Below, piece after piece: positions 43,058-51,552 of a stretch of DNA of 64,000 bases. Each line of letters opens with the position of its first letter. The first letter of the stretch is position 1. The notes under the pieces were generated by a model. That model searched no databases. It had not been told where the DNA came from and saw only the letters and a list, made by a program, of their open reading frames with translations. The DNA comes from JAEUHQ01 sp964538915 (GTDB lineage Bacteria; Planctomycetota; UBA1135; UBA2386), in assembly GCA_964538915.1 (NCBI GenBank), contig CAZIFB010000005.1, positions 62,001-126,000 on the forward strand, in the 5' to 3' direction. Position numbers and translations under genes: made by a program.

Positions 43058-45121
43058 ATGCGGGCTCCGGCTGCTTCGTCCCTGCTCCTGCTCGCGCTCG
43101 GCTGCGCCGCGCCGTCTCCGCCGCCGCCGCCGAACGAGATCGCGATCGACCGCGACGACATCGTCATCGATCGCGACACGGTGGTGCGGCCCGGGCACTA
43201 CGACGTGCGCGATGCCAACGGCGATGGCGTGCTGCACGTCGTCGGCGACCATGTCCGGCTGAAGCTGGACGGCGTCGTGCTCGATGGCGCCGCGGACGGT
43301 GCGTCACCCGACACGTTCGACGGCATCGGCATCCGGGTCGAGAACGCCAAGGGCGTGCGCATCGACGGCGGTGCGGTGCGCGGATTCCGGATCGGCGTGC
43401 GTGCGGAGCAGGCACCGGGCCTCGAAGTCACCTTGCTCGACGTGTCGAACAACCGCGCGATGCGGCTGAAGAGCACGCCGCAGCGCGAGGATCCCGACGA
43501 CTGGCTGTGGCCGCACGAGAACGACAAGGGCGAATGGGAGACGCGCTACGGCGCGGGTATCTCGCTCGTCGACTGCGATGAAGCGCTCGTGAAGTACTGT
43601 CGCGCGCGGACGACGCAGAACGGCCTGCTGCTGACGCGCTGCCGCAGCGTGCGCGCGGAGGGCAACGACTTCTCGTTCCTCTCGGGCTGGGGCATCGCGA
43701 TGTACCGCAGCACGCACTGCGACGTCGTTGGCAATCGTTGCGACTTCTGCGTGCGCGGCTACAGCCACGGCGTCTACGCCCGCGGTCAGGACTCGGCGGC
43801 GATCCTGATGTTCGAGCAGTGCAGCAACAACCTGATCGAAGGGAACTCGGGGACGCACTCGGGCGACGGCCTGTTCCTCTACGCGGGCCATGAGACGACG
43901 CAGCGCACCGGCCGCGGTGGCTCGAACGAGAACTGGGTCTTCAACAACGACTTCTCCCACGCGGTCGCGAACGGCATCGAAGCGACCTTCAGCCGCGGCA
44001 ACGTGTTCTTGGCCAACATCCTCGACGGCTGCGACCACGGCGTGTGGGCCGGCTATTCGTACGAGACCGAGATTCGCGGCAACACGATCCGCGACTGCGC
44101 GAACGGGATCTCCATCGAGCACGGCCACGACAACGCGATCGAACGCAACACGATCGAACGGTGCGGGCTCGGCGTGCACCTGTGGTGGGACGAAGACAAG
44201 GAGCTGCTGGGCTCGGTCTACGGGCGGCACAACGACACGTCGTCGTCCCGCAATGTGATCGCGGGCAATCGGCTCGGGGCATGCGCATCGCCGGTCCGAC
44301 TCGATCGGGACACCGGGTCGACAGTGACCGACACCTCACCCGACGTCGTCGTTCCGGAAGCCGCGCCGGTGATGGCGGCGTACCACCCGGGGCGAGCAAA
44401 GGGCCGCGAGCACATCGTGATCGGCGAATGGGGACCGCTCGATCCGCGACTGCCCGGGCTCGTGCCGTTCGGGACGTCGGGCGAAGCGGCGGCGACGTTC
44501 CGTCTGGTCGGCGACAAGCTGCCGTTCGTGGCAGCCGTGCCGCGCGGTCTCGTCGCGGAGCCGGCGAACGGCACGGCGCCGGCCGTCGTTCGCGTCAGGG
44601 CGAAGGACGCGTCCGTGTCGGCGGTGACGCCGTGGACGGTTTCGGTGCGCATCGGCGATCGCGACTTCACGGCGCGCGGCACGATGCTGGAGACCCGGTG
44701 GACCGTGAAGTGGTGGAGCTGGCAGACCGATCCACGCGACGACGCTGCGGCCTTCACCGCACTGCTCGCGACCCCGCCGCTCGACTCCACGACGGTCGAC
44801 GAACTCGCGTACGCCTGGCACGGCAATGCGCCGACGCCGAAGGTCCCGGCCGATCACTTCGCGACAGTCGCGGAGACGACGCTCACTCTCCCTGCTGGCT
44901 GCTACCGCATCGTCACCACGAGCGACGACGGCATCCGCGTCTTCCTCGACGGCGAGACCATCCTCGAGGACTGGACGTGGCACGCGCCGAAGGAACTCGA
45001 CGTCGAACGCAACCTCACCGCCGGCTCGCACACGATCCGGATCGAGCACTTCGAGCTCGACGGCCACGCGGCGCTGCACTGCGCGATCGAGCCCGTGACT
45101 CCTGCGCCGTCGGCGCGCTGA
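43058..45121 (+). CDS. right-handed beta-helix lipoprotein with PA14-like C-terminus
   Basis: 687 residues. A lipoprotein signal with lipobox LALGC. Residues about 40-430 are repeated beta-helix coils with the N-x-hydrophobic pattern (NNLIEGNSGTHSGDGLFLY; ETEIRGNTIRDCANGISIE; NAIERNTIERCG), as in NosD/pectate-lyase-like proteins. The last 110 residues (GCYRIVTTSDDGIRVFLDGE, SHTIRIEHFELDG) look like a PA14-type sugar-binding module. It probably binds or cleaves polysaccharide at the cell surface. The stop abuts the convergent DUF4097 gene with no bases between. Confidence 0.8.
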   Translation: MRAPAASSLLLLALGCAAPSPPPPPNEIAIDRDDIVIDRDTVVRPGHYDVRDANGDGVLHVVGDHVRLKLDGVVLDGAADGASPDTFDGIGIRVENAKGVRIDGGAVRGFRIGVRAEQAPGLEVTLLDVSNNRAMRLKSTPQREDPDDWLWPHENDKGEWETRYGAGISLVDCDEALVKYCRARTTQNGLLLTRCRSVRAEGNDFSFLSGWGIAMYRSTHCDVVGNRCDFCVRGYSHGVYARGQDSAAILMFEQCSNNLIEGNSGTHSGDGLFLYAGHETTQRTGRGGSNENWVFNNDFSHAVANGIEATFSRGNVFLANILDGCDHGVWAGYSYETEIRGNTIRDCANGISIEHGHDNAIERNTIERCGLGVHLWWDEDKELLGSVYGRHNDTSSSRNVIAGNRLGACASPVRLDRDTGSTVTDTSPDVVVPEAAPVMAAYHPGRAKGREHIVIGEWGPLDPRLPGLVPFGTSGEAAATFRLVGDKLPFVAAVPRGLVAEPANGTAPAVVRVRAKDASVSAVTPWTVSVRIGDRDFTARGTMLETRWTVKWWSWQTDPRDDAAAFTALLATPPLDSTTVDELAYAWHGNAPTPKVPADHFATVAETTLTLPAGCYRIVTTSDDGIRVFLDGETILEDWTWHAPKELDVERNLTAGSHTIRIEHFELDGHAALHCAIEPVTPAPSAR

Positions 45122-45889
45122 TCAGTTCTTCTTCGCGGCGCGACGGATCGAGACGTCGCCGTTGTGCGTCACGATCCCGAGCTTGCCCGCTCCGTCGCCG
45201 AGGCGGCACGAGAGCGTCGAGTCGTCGCGACGTACGTCGGATGCGTCGTCGGGCCAGGTGAGGCGGCCGTTGTGCGTCGACGCGTCGACGGTGGCGTTCA
45301 CGCCGGGCCCCACTTCGACGGTGATCCCGCCGTTGTGCGACTCGAGGGTGCCGCCGAAGCCACCGCCACCGTCGCGCCGGATCGTGATCTCCCCGTTGTG
45401 GGTCGTGGCGTCGATGCGGTGCGCGCGCGAGGTCGCTTCGATGCCCCCGTTGTGCGTTTCGAGGCGGATGTCGCCTTCGGTGCCGCGCACCGACAGTGAT
45501 CCGTTGTGCGAAGCGAGCCGCGCCGCGACGCCGGGCGGGACCACGAGGGCGAAGTCGAAGCCCGGGATCTTGCCGCCGAGCGGTTCGGGGCAGACGCCGC
45601 GGACGACGAGTCGACCGTCGACGATGTCGTGCGCGACCGACATCTGCGCGAGCGTCGCCGCCGCCTCTTCGTCGCTGAAGGCACGGATGCGGACCTCGGC
45701 ATGCAGGGCGACCGTCGTGCACGCGGGATCGCCGACGATCCGGATGCCGCCGTTCCGGGACTCACAGTCGATCGTGCGCAGTCCCGCCGCCGGTACGTCG
45801 ATGTCGACGACCTTCTTCGCTTCGCACGTCGGGAGCGAGCAGGACGCGAGAACCGCGAGAGCGGCGACGGCGGACCGGGATCGGATCAT
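45122..45889 (-). CDS. DUF4097-type beta-repeat lipoprotein
   Basis: 255 residues from ATG 45889, which overlaps the stop of the PKD gene (ATGA). The signal has a lipobox-like LASC. The mature protein has six regular 'THNG/SHNG' turns (SHNGSLSV, THNGGIEA, THNGEITI, SHNGGITV, THNGRLTW, THNGDVSI) spaced about 20 residues apart, the DUF4097 beta-helix pattern. Such proteins are thought to act as surface adhesins or as part of envelope stress modules. Here it is coupled to the giant PKD protein. Confidence 0.85.
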   Translation of the reverse strand: MIRSRSAVAALAVLASCSLPTCEAKKVVDIDVPAAGLRTIDCESRNGGIRIVGDPACTTVALHAEVRIRAFSDEEAAATLAQMSVAHDIVDGRLVVRGVCPEPLGGKIPGFDFALVVPPGVAARLASHNGSLSVRGTEGDIRLETHNGGIEATSRAHRIDATTHNGEITIRRDGGGGFGGTLESHNGGITVEVGPGVNATVDASTHNGRLTWPDDASDVRRDDSTLSCRLGDGAGKLGIVTHNGDVSIRRAAKKN

Positions 45890-48800
45890 GGCGGGAGGGC
45901 CCGGCGGAACGTGATCGCGAGCACCGGCGGCGACGTGCCATCGCTCGACTCCACCCACTTGATGCTCGACACCGAAGTGCCGGCGCCCTCGGCCGCGTTG
46001 GACGCCTTCAGCATCCAGCCGAAGTTGCTCGACGGCGTGGTCACCCACGCCTGCACACCGCTCACGAGCGACGACGAGGTGAAGAGAGGCCACGGATTCG
46101 TGGGCGGGTTGCTGATGGTGATGCTGCCGGCCAGCACGCCCGAGTCGAAGTTCGTTCCCATCGTCGCGAACGTGGCGCTCGCGCCCGTGGGCTCGCCGAC
46201 GCCGGCCGACGCGTCGCCCGTGCCCTGCGCCCACGAAGTCGTCACGCGCCGGATCTCGAACGTCTGCGAGCCCGTCAGCTGCGGTCCAGGTCCGCTGCTC
46301 GATCCGCCCGTTCCCGACGGACTGGCGTCGGTGAGCCGCAGCGCGGCCGTGAGAACGGTCGCCGTCGTCGGGATCGCGGACACGTCGAACTGGATCAGCG
46401 AGCGGCGGAACCCGTTGATGTAGGTCTTGCCGATCACGAGTCGGTCGTTGAGGCCGTTGCCGTTCGCCGTGTTGTTGGAGTAGATCGTCGTGTCCTGCGT
46501 GGGCGTGACGTTGAGGCTCTCGCTCGCCGCGACCGACGTGAACGTCCGCGTGGTCGTGCCCGCGCCGCCGGGGCCGCTGACCGTCAGTCGCACGGTGAAG
46601 GTCGTCACCGACGTCGTCGAGAACGAGTGCGTCGGGTTCTGCAGCGTCGAGTCGACGATGCCGTCGTTCTCGAAGTCCCATGCCCACGCGGTGATCGTTC
46701 CGGTCGACGTGTCCGTGAACGTCACCGGCGTCGTCGTGTAGGCGGAGTTCGCGCTCTGGTTGAAGCTCGCGTTCACGTTGCCGCCGGCGACGACGCAGTT
46801 GGAGAACGTGAACGTGTCGGTGCCGCCTGGGCCCGACGCCGTCAAGCGCACGTCGAACGTGCCTGCGACGGTGTAGGTGAAGCTCGGGTTCTGCAGCGTC
46901 GAGTCGACGACGTTGTCCTCGTTGAAGTCCCACTGCCAGCTCGTCGGGCTCCCGACGGTCGTGTCGGTGAACTGCACGGCGAACGGCACCGTCCCGTTGG
47001 TCGGTGTGCGCGTGAAACTGGCGGCGGTCGGCGGCACGACCGTGATGAACGACGTCTTGGTTGCGGTCCGGGCGCCGACCTCGTTCGTCGCGACGAGGCG
47101 CACGGCGTACGTGCCGGGCGTCGTGTAGACGAACGTCGGGTTCTGCAGCGTCGAGTCGACCGCGCCGTCGTTCTGGAAGTCCCATTGCCACGACGTCGGC
47201 TGCTCGGTCGACGTGTCGGTGAACGCCACCGAGAGCGGTGCTGCGCCGATCGTCGGTGTTGCCGAGAAGTCGGGTGTGATCGGTCCGATGGCGCGCACGA
47301 GTGCGGTGCGTGTCACCGTGCCCTCGGTCGTGCCGTTGCTCGCGACGAGGCGCACCGAGTAGGTGCCGGGCTGGAAGGTGAAGGAAGGGTTCTGCTGTGT
47401 GGAGTCGACGCTGCCGTTGTTGTCGAAGTCCCACTGCCACGAAGTCGGGAAGCCCGTCGACGTGTCGGTGAACTGCACCTTCAGCGGCGCGATGCCCAGG
47501 ACCGGCGTCGCGTCGAACGTCGCGATCACACCCGACGTCTCGTCGAGGAACGCGACGATCAGGTTCGTGGTGTCGGACGTGCCGAGGTTCGTCGCCGCGG
47601 TCGTGTAAGCCGCGAATCCGGTGCCGAAGTCGGCGCTGCCGGTGAACGCGCCGACGACCGGGGCGGTCGAGGCACCGTCGCTGGCCGCACCCTCTGCGGT
47701 CGTGATGCTGATGCGGAACGGCAGCACGCGGCCGGCCGCGACCTGCGCCGTCTCGACCAGGAAGACGTCGGCCGCGCCGTTCGTGTCGGGGCGCCGCGCC
47801 TCGAACACCTCGATGTTCGACGCTTCGGACTCGAACGCGACGATCGCACCGTCCGAGGTGATGGCCGGCGCGCGCGCCGCGCCGTTGCCGATGCTCGTCC
47901 CGGTCGCCGCCAGCAGCTGGTTCAGCAGCGTGGAGGTGCCGGCGTCGCTGTCGAACAGGAAGACGTTCGTCGCGGCGGTGGTGGCCGCCATGTCCGTCTT
48001 CTGCGACTCGAAGGCGACGCGGACCCTCGTGCCGGTGGAGTGCACGCTCGCCGCGCGGCACACGCCGCCGCTGCCCTGCGTCCCGCTCGCGGTGACGCTC
48101 GCGCGGGTCTTCACGAACGGCGAAGTCGAGCCGGTGACGTAGAAGACGTCGCGGACGGCGTTCGTGTCGCCGACGATCAGGTTGGTCGCGTCGGATTCGA
48201 ATGCGATCGCGTCGCCGCTGGCCGCGACGTTCGGCGCTTCGGATGCGCCGTTCCCGCCCGCGGTCGCGCTGCTCGTCGCGTGGCTCACGAGCAGCGTCGT
48301 CGTCCCCACACCGCCGGCCCCCACGTTGCGGACGAAGACGTCGGCGGCACCCGAGCCGTTGCCGTCCGAGAAGCCGACGATCAGGTTGGTCGCCGTCGAG
48401 CGGAACGCGATCACTTCGCCATCGGCGCCGCCGATCGAAGGCTGGTCCGACGCGCCGTTGCCCGGCGTCGTCGCCGCGTTGCGCGCGCTGCACAGGATGT
48501 TCGCGCTGTTCAGCGCCACGAGGTCCAGCGACCCGTCCGCGGCGGCGCGCAGTTCGACCGCGGCGCGGAACACGTCGGCGACGCCGTTCGTGTCGCCGCC
48601 GACGAGGTTGCTGCCCGTCGACGTGAACACCACGAAGAGCGTGCCGACCGCGGCGGCGGTCGGGTTGTTCGCGTCGAACGAACCGTTCGGGACGAACTTC
48701 ACGCGCGGCGACGTCGATGCGCCGTTCGCGGCGTTGTTGGTCCCGGACGCGCGGCTCGCGAGCGTCACGTCGAGCACTGCTGCGGCCGTGGTGTCGACCT

Positions 48801-49710
48801 CCGAGCCGGCGACTCCGGGCGTCGCGGTGGCGCGCCAGTCGGTGATCTGCTGAAGGAACGCGGCGGAGCCGCCCGGCACCGTGCGCGGCGTGCCGTCCCG
48901 GTCGGTCGACTCGACGACGCCGTCGTGGTCGTCGTCGGCGATGCCGTTGCGCCCGCCGACCTGCGGCAGCACGCCGGAATCGAGCGCCCACAGCACGCGG
49001 CGATCGGTGACGAAGTGCTCGGTCTCGTCGGCCGGGACATTGCGCGCCATCTGGGCGAGCTGCGCGACCGTCTTCGGACGGATGTCGAACGAACTTGCCG
49101 GCGCCTGCCATCCCTCGACCGGGAACGTGCTGCTCGTGACGTGACACGGCGCGCAGACCGCGGGCTGGTTGTTCGGGAACGACGCGCCCGGCGGCGGGCC
49201 CGCGTGGGGTTCGCCGAAGCCGGTTGCCGACGAGACGAAGGCGAGCGTGTCCGCCGCCTGCATGCTGTGGCACGTCTTGCAGCGCGGATGACGGAACTTG
49301 CCCGCGAGCGACTGGCTGAACGCGCGGCGTTCGACGTCCTGCGCCGAGACCAGCGCGACGAACACGTCGCTCGCAGTGTTCGTGTCGGTGGTCGTGTCGC
49401 GCGACAGCGGCGCGCCGTTCCCGTCCGCGTTGTCCGACGCCGCAGCGGTCGTGAACGCGAGCAACACGACGTCGCGCGCCGCCACGCTGCCGATCGCCGG
49501 CACCACCGCTCCGGCGATCGCCGGGTCCGACACCGCTGCGGTCAACGCGACGCCGAGATCGAGACCGGTCGCGAGGTTCTGCTGCGCGCTGGCGGTTGCG
49601 TTGCCGTTGCCGCCGTTGTTCCGCGGATCGTTGCCGAGGCCGGAGGAGCAGGCCGCGATCCAGGCGCCGAACGCGAGGAGGCAGATCGAGGTGAGCGAGC
49701 GTGGCTTCAT
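45886..49710 (-). CDS. very large exported PKD-repeat lipoprotein with two c-type haem motifs
   Basis: 1274 residues. A lipoprotein signal (LLAFGAWIAAC) starts it. Two CxxCH motifs (CKTCHS and CAPCHV, about 145-190) suggest a small di-haem cytochrome part. Then come several PD40/TolB-like blades (AIAFESDATNLIVGDTNAV and near-copies, about 290-700), four PKD domains (about 728-1060, each with SWQWDF..DG.VDST.QNP) and a C-terminal DNRLRE-type carbohydrate-binding domain (TTIYSNNTANGNGLNDRLVI; FRRSLIQFDVS). Family knowledge: such chains sit on the cell surface. A longer upstream open frame lacks a signal. It is coupled to the DUF4097 gene. Confidence 0.8.
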   Translation of the reverse strand: MKPRSLTSICLLAFGAWIAACSSGLGNDPRNNGGNGNATASAQQNLATGLDLGVALTAAVSDPAIAGAVVPAIGSVAARDVVLLAFTTAAASDNADGNGAPLSRDTTTDTNTASDVFVALVSAQDVERRAFSQSLAGKFRHPRCKTCHSMQAADTLAFVSSATGFGEPHAGPPPGASFPNNQPAVCAPCHVTSSTFPVEGWQAPASSFDIRPKTVAQLAQMARNVPADETEHFVTDRRVLWALDSGVLPQVGGRNGIADDDHDGVVESTDRDGTPRTVPGGSAAFLQQITDWRATATPGVAGSEVDTTAAAVLDVTLASRASGTNNAANGASTSPRVKFVPNGSFDANNPTAAAVGTLFVVFTSTGSNLVGGDTNGVADVFRAAVELRAAADGSLDLVALNSANILCSARNAATTPGNGASDQPSIGGADGEVIAFRSTATNLIVGFSDGNGSGAADVFVRNVGAGGVGTTTLLVSHATSSATAGGNGASEAPNVAASGDAIAFESDATNLIVGDTNAVRDVFYVTGSTSPFVKTRASVTASGTQGSGGVCRAASVHSTGTRVRVAFESQKTDMAATTAATNVFLFDSDAGTSTLLNQLLAATGTSIGNGAARAPAITSDGAIVAFESEASNIEVFEARRPDTNGAADVFLVETAQVAAGRVLPFRISITTAEGAASDGASTAPVVGAFTGSADFGTGFAAYTTAATNLGTSDTTNLIVAFLDETSGVIATFDATPVLGIAPLKVQFTDTSTGFPTSWQWDFDNNGSVDSTQQNPSFTFQPGTYSVRLVASNGTTEGTVTRTALVRAIGPITPDFSATPTIGAAPLSVAFTDTSTEQPTSWQWDFQNDGAVDSTLQNPTFVYTTPGTYAVRLVATNEVGARTATKTSFITVVPPTAASFTRTPTNGTVPFAVQFTDTTVGSPTSWQWDFNEDNVVDSTLQNPSFTYTVAGTFDVRLTASGPGGTDTFTFSNCVVAGGNVNASFNQSANSAYTTTPVTFTDTSTGTITAWAWDFENDGIVDSTLQNPTHSFSTTSVTTFTVRLTVSGPGGAGTTTRTFTSVAASESLNVTPTQDTTIYSNNTANGNGLNDRLVIGKTYINGFRRSLIQFDVSAIPTTATVLTAALRLTDASPSGTGGSSSGPGPQLTGSQTFEIRRVTTSWAQGTGDASAGVGEPTGASATFATMGTNFDSGVLAGSITISNPPTNPWPLFTSSSLVSGVQAWVTTPSSNFGWMLKASNAAEGAGTSVSSIKWVESSDGTSPPVLAITFRRALPP
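46634..47409. repeat. four-fold DNA repeat inside the PKD coding region
   Basis: A 23-base near-identical block (GGGTTCTGCAGCGTCGAGTC followed by GAC) recurs at 46634-46656, 46886-46908, 47138-47160 and, diverged, at 47387-47409. Spacings are 252, 252 and 249 bases, one PKD domain each. The block encodes the VDST.QNP part of each domain. The high DNA identity suggests recent duplication or gene conversion. Confidence 0.85.
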
Positions 49711-49872
49711 GGCGGCTGGACTCCGCGGCCAGCGTAGCGATCCGGCGACCCTGATCGACCACGAGGGGAGAAGCTGCCGGATCTGTCTTCCTCGGGACGC
49801 GAGCGTGGCTTCCCCTTCCGCGGGTGGGATACTCGGCCCTCGCGGGGCCGTCCCGGCTCCGGGCTCGACGCA

Positions 49873-51552
49873 ATGAAGACGACGACGTGGTTGGGGTTCG
49901 GTTGCGCGTTCGCGGTCCTGCTGCCCGCGTGCAAGGTTCTCGTCCGCGAGCTCGTGCCCCACATCGAGCGATGGGGCAACGGACTCACCAAGCGCGAGGG
50001 CCGCCTCGAGGGCGACGTGCAGACGGGGGAGTGGACCTTCTACTTCGAGTCGGGCCAGCGCCGCGCGCACGGCCGCTACGACAAGGATCGCCAGGTCGGC
50101 CCGTGGACGTACTGGTTCGAGAACGGCGGCGTCGAGTGGAGCGGCGCCTACGACACGGAGGGCAAGCGCACCGGCGAGTGGACCTTCTTCCACGCCGACG
50201 CGACCGAGCGTGCGCGCGGCCGCTACGTCGCCGACTTCGAGGAGGGGCCGTGGGAGTTCTTCCACGCCGACGGCTCGCTGGAGCGTTCGGGCCAGTACGA
50301 CGCGGGCAGGATGTCGGGGCCGTGGACCTATCGCTACCCAGGCGGCAGGACGAAGGCGGAGGGCATGTGCCACCGCGGCCAGCGCGTCGGCCTGTGGAGG
50401 GTCGCCGACGAGGCGGGCAAGGAGGGCGTGCAGGACTACGGCCTCCGCGCCGGCGTCGAGATCGCGTTCGAGACGTGGCCGTCGGGCAAGCCGCGGCGCG
50501 CCGGCATCCTGCAGAACGGCGCTCCATCCGGTCGCTGGACCAGCTGGTACGAGAACGGCGCCCAACGCTTCTGCTGCACGATGGCGGACGGCAAGGCGAG
50601 CGGCGTCTTCGAACTGCGCGACGCCGGCGGCGGTGTGGTCGCGGCGGGGCGGCTCATGGACGGCAAGGTCGTGGACGGCACGCTGCCCGCGGGCCCGCTG
50701 CCGACATTGGCGGCCGACGTCGCGGCGTGGTGCGCCGACGCCGCCGTTGCGGCGCTTCCGCCGGACCAGCGGCTCGCACTCTTCGCGAACGAGATGAGCG
50801 GCGTGGTCGCTGCCGATGCACGACAGCCGAAGGCGCCCGCGATCGAACAGACGCCCGCGGTCGCGGCGGTCGTGAAGGCGGTCGAATCGACTCCTGATCG
50901 CATCGCGGCTCCCATGCAGCCCGCGTTCACCGTCGCGCAGGAGAAGGACACCGAGTCGATCGTGCTCAACTACCTCGAGGGACAGGCCCCGGGCCGGCCG
51001 TCGCTGAAGAAGTACCCGACCGAGTCGTCGCGCGCGCCGAAGAGCGGTTCGGGCTCCGGGCCGCGCCAGCTCACCGAGCTCGAGGGGAAGGAGTTCCCGA
51101 TCGGCGTGATGAAGAGCGTCGACGGCGGCGAGGTCGACGTGCGCCAGTACCGCGGCAAGAAGAAGGTGCTGTTCGTCGTGCTGCGCGGGTTCCTCGGCGA
51201 GGTGTGCATCTACTGCGTCGCACAGACCGAGGCGCTCGCCCGCTGCCGCGCGGAGCTGGAGGAACTCGGCATCGAGGTGCTCGTGCTCTATCCCGGCCCG
51301 CGCGAGAACGAGCAGTCGTTCGCGAAGGCGTACGAGATGACGTTCGGCAAGGGCGCGCCGCCGTACCGCGTCTTCTACGATCCCGACCTCGAGATCGTGA
51401 CGACGCTCGGCATCGCCGGTGACCTCGCGTACCCGACGACGATCATCGTCGACGAGAGCGGCGTCGTGCAGTACGCGTACGTCGGCAAGGACCGTGCGGA
51501 TCGGCCCGCCGCGAAGGCGCTGATCAAGAAGATCAAGGAACTGAAGAAGTGA
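49873..51552 (+). CDS. MORN/YwqK-like repeat lipoprotein fused to a peroxiredoxin domain
   Basis: 559 residues. A lipoprotein signal with lipobox LLPAC. Residues about 45-240 hold seven or so MORN-variant repeats (GEWTFYFESGQ, GPWTYWFENG, GEWTFFHADA, GPWEFFHADGS, GRWTSWYENGAQ). After a Pro/Ala linker, residues about 395-559 are an AhpC/TSA-type thioredoxin fold (KVLFVVLRGFLGEVCIYC, with Cys445 and Cys448; YPTTIIVDESGVVQYAYVG). It may be a periplasm-facing redox or peroxide protein. Its stop is shared with the kinase start (GTGA, 51549-51552). Confidence 0.8.
   Translation: MKTTTWLGFGCAFAVLLPACKVLVRELVPHIERWGNGLTKREGRLEGDVQTGEWTFYFESGQRRAHGRYDKDRQVGPWTYWFENGGVEWSGAYDTEGKRTGEWTFFHADATERARGRYVADFEEGPWEFFHADGSLERSGQYDAGRMSGPWTYRYPGGRTKAEGMCHRGQRVGLWRVADEAGKEGVQDYGLRAGVEIAFETWPSGKPRRAGILQNGAPSGRWTSWYENGAQRFCCTMADGKASGVFELRDAGGGVVAAGRLMDGKVVDGTLPAGPLPTLAADVAAWCADAAVAALPPDQRLALFANEMSGVVAADARQPKAPAIEQTPAVAAVVKAVESTPDRIAAPMQPAFTVAQEKDTESIVLNYLEGQAPGRPSLKKYPTESSRAPKSGSGSGPRQLTELEGKEFPIGVMKSVDGGEVDVRQYRGKKKVLFVVLRGFLGEVCIYCVAQTEALARCRAELEELGIEVLVLYPGPRENEQSFAKAYEMTFGKGAPPYRVFYDPDLEIVTTLGIAGDLAYPTTIIVDESGVVQYAYVGKDRADRPAAKALIKKIKELKK

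Noticed and set aside
45117..45124. CTGATCAG palindrome at the abutting stops
   Set aside because: It arises simply from TGA next to TCA with one more base each side; too short to claim as a terminator.
46627..49737. 1036-codon + strand open frame opposite the PKD protein
   Set aside because: Shadow of the repeat-rich minus-strand gene; no signal peptide, no domain, Arg-rich composition.
45122..49873. 1583-codon minus-strand open frame that reads through the PKD gene into the DUF4097 gene
   Set aside because: Only the last 255 residues (DUF4097 protein) are real; the rest is the wrong frame of the PKD gene.
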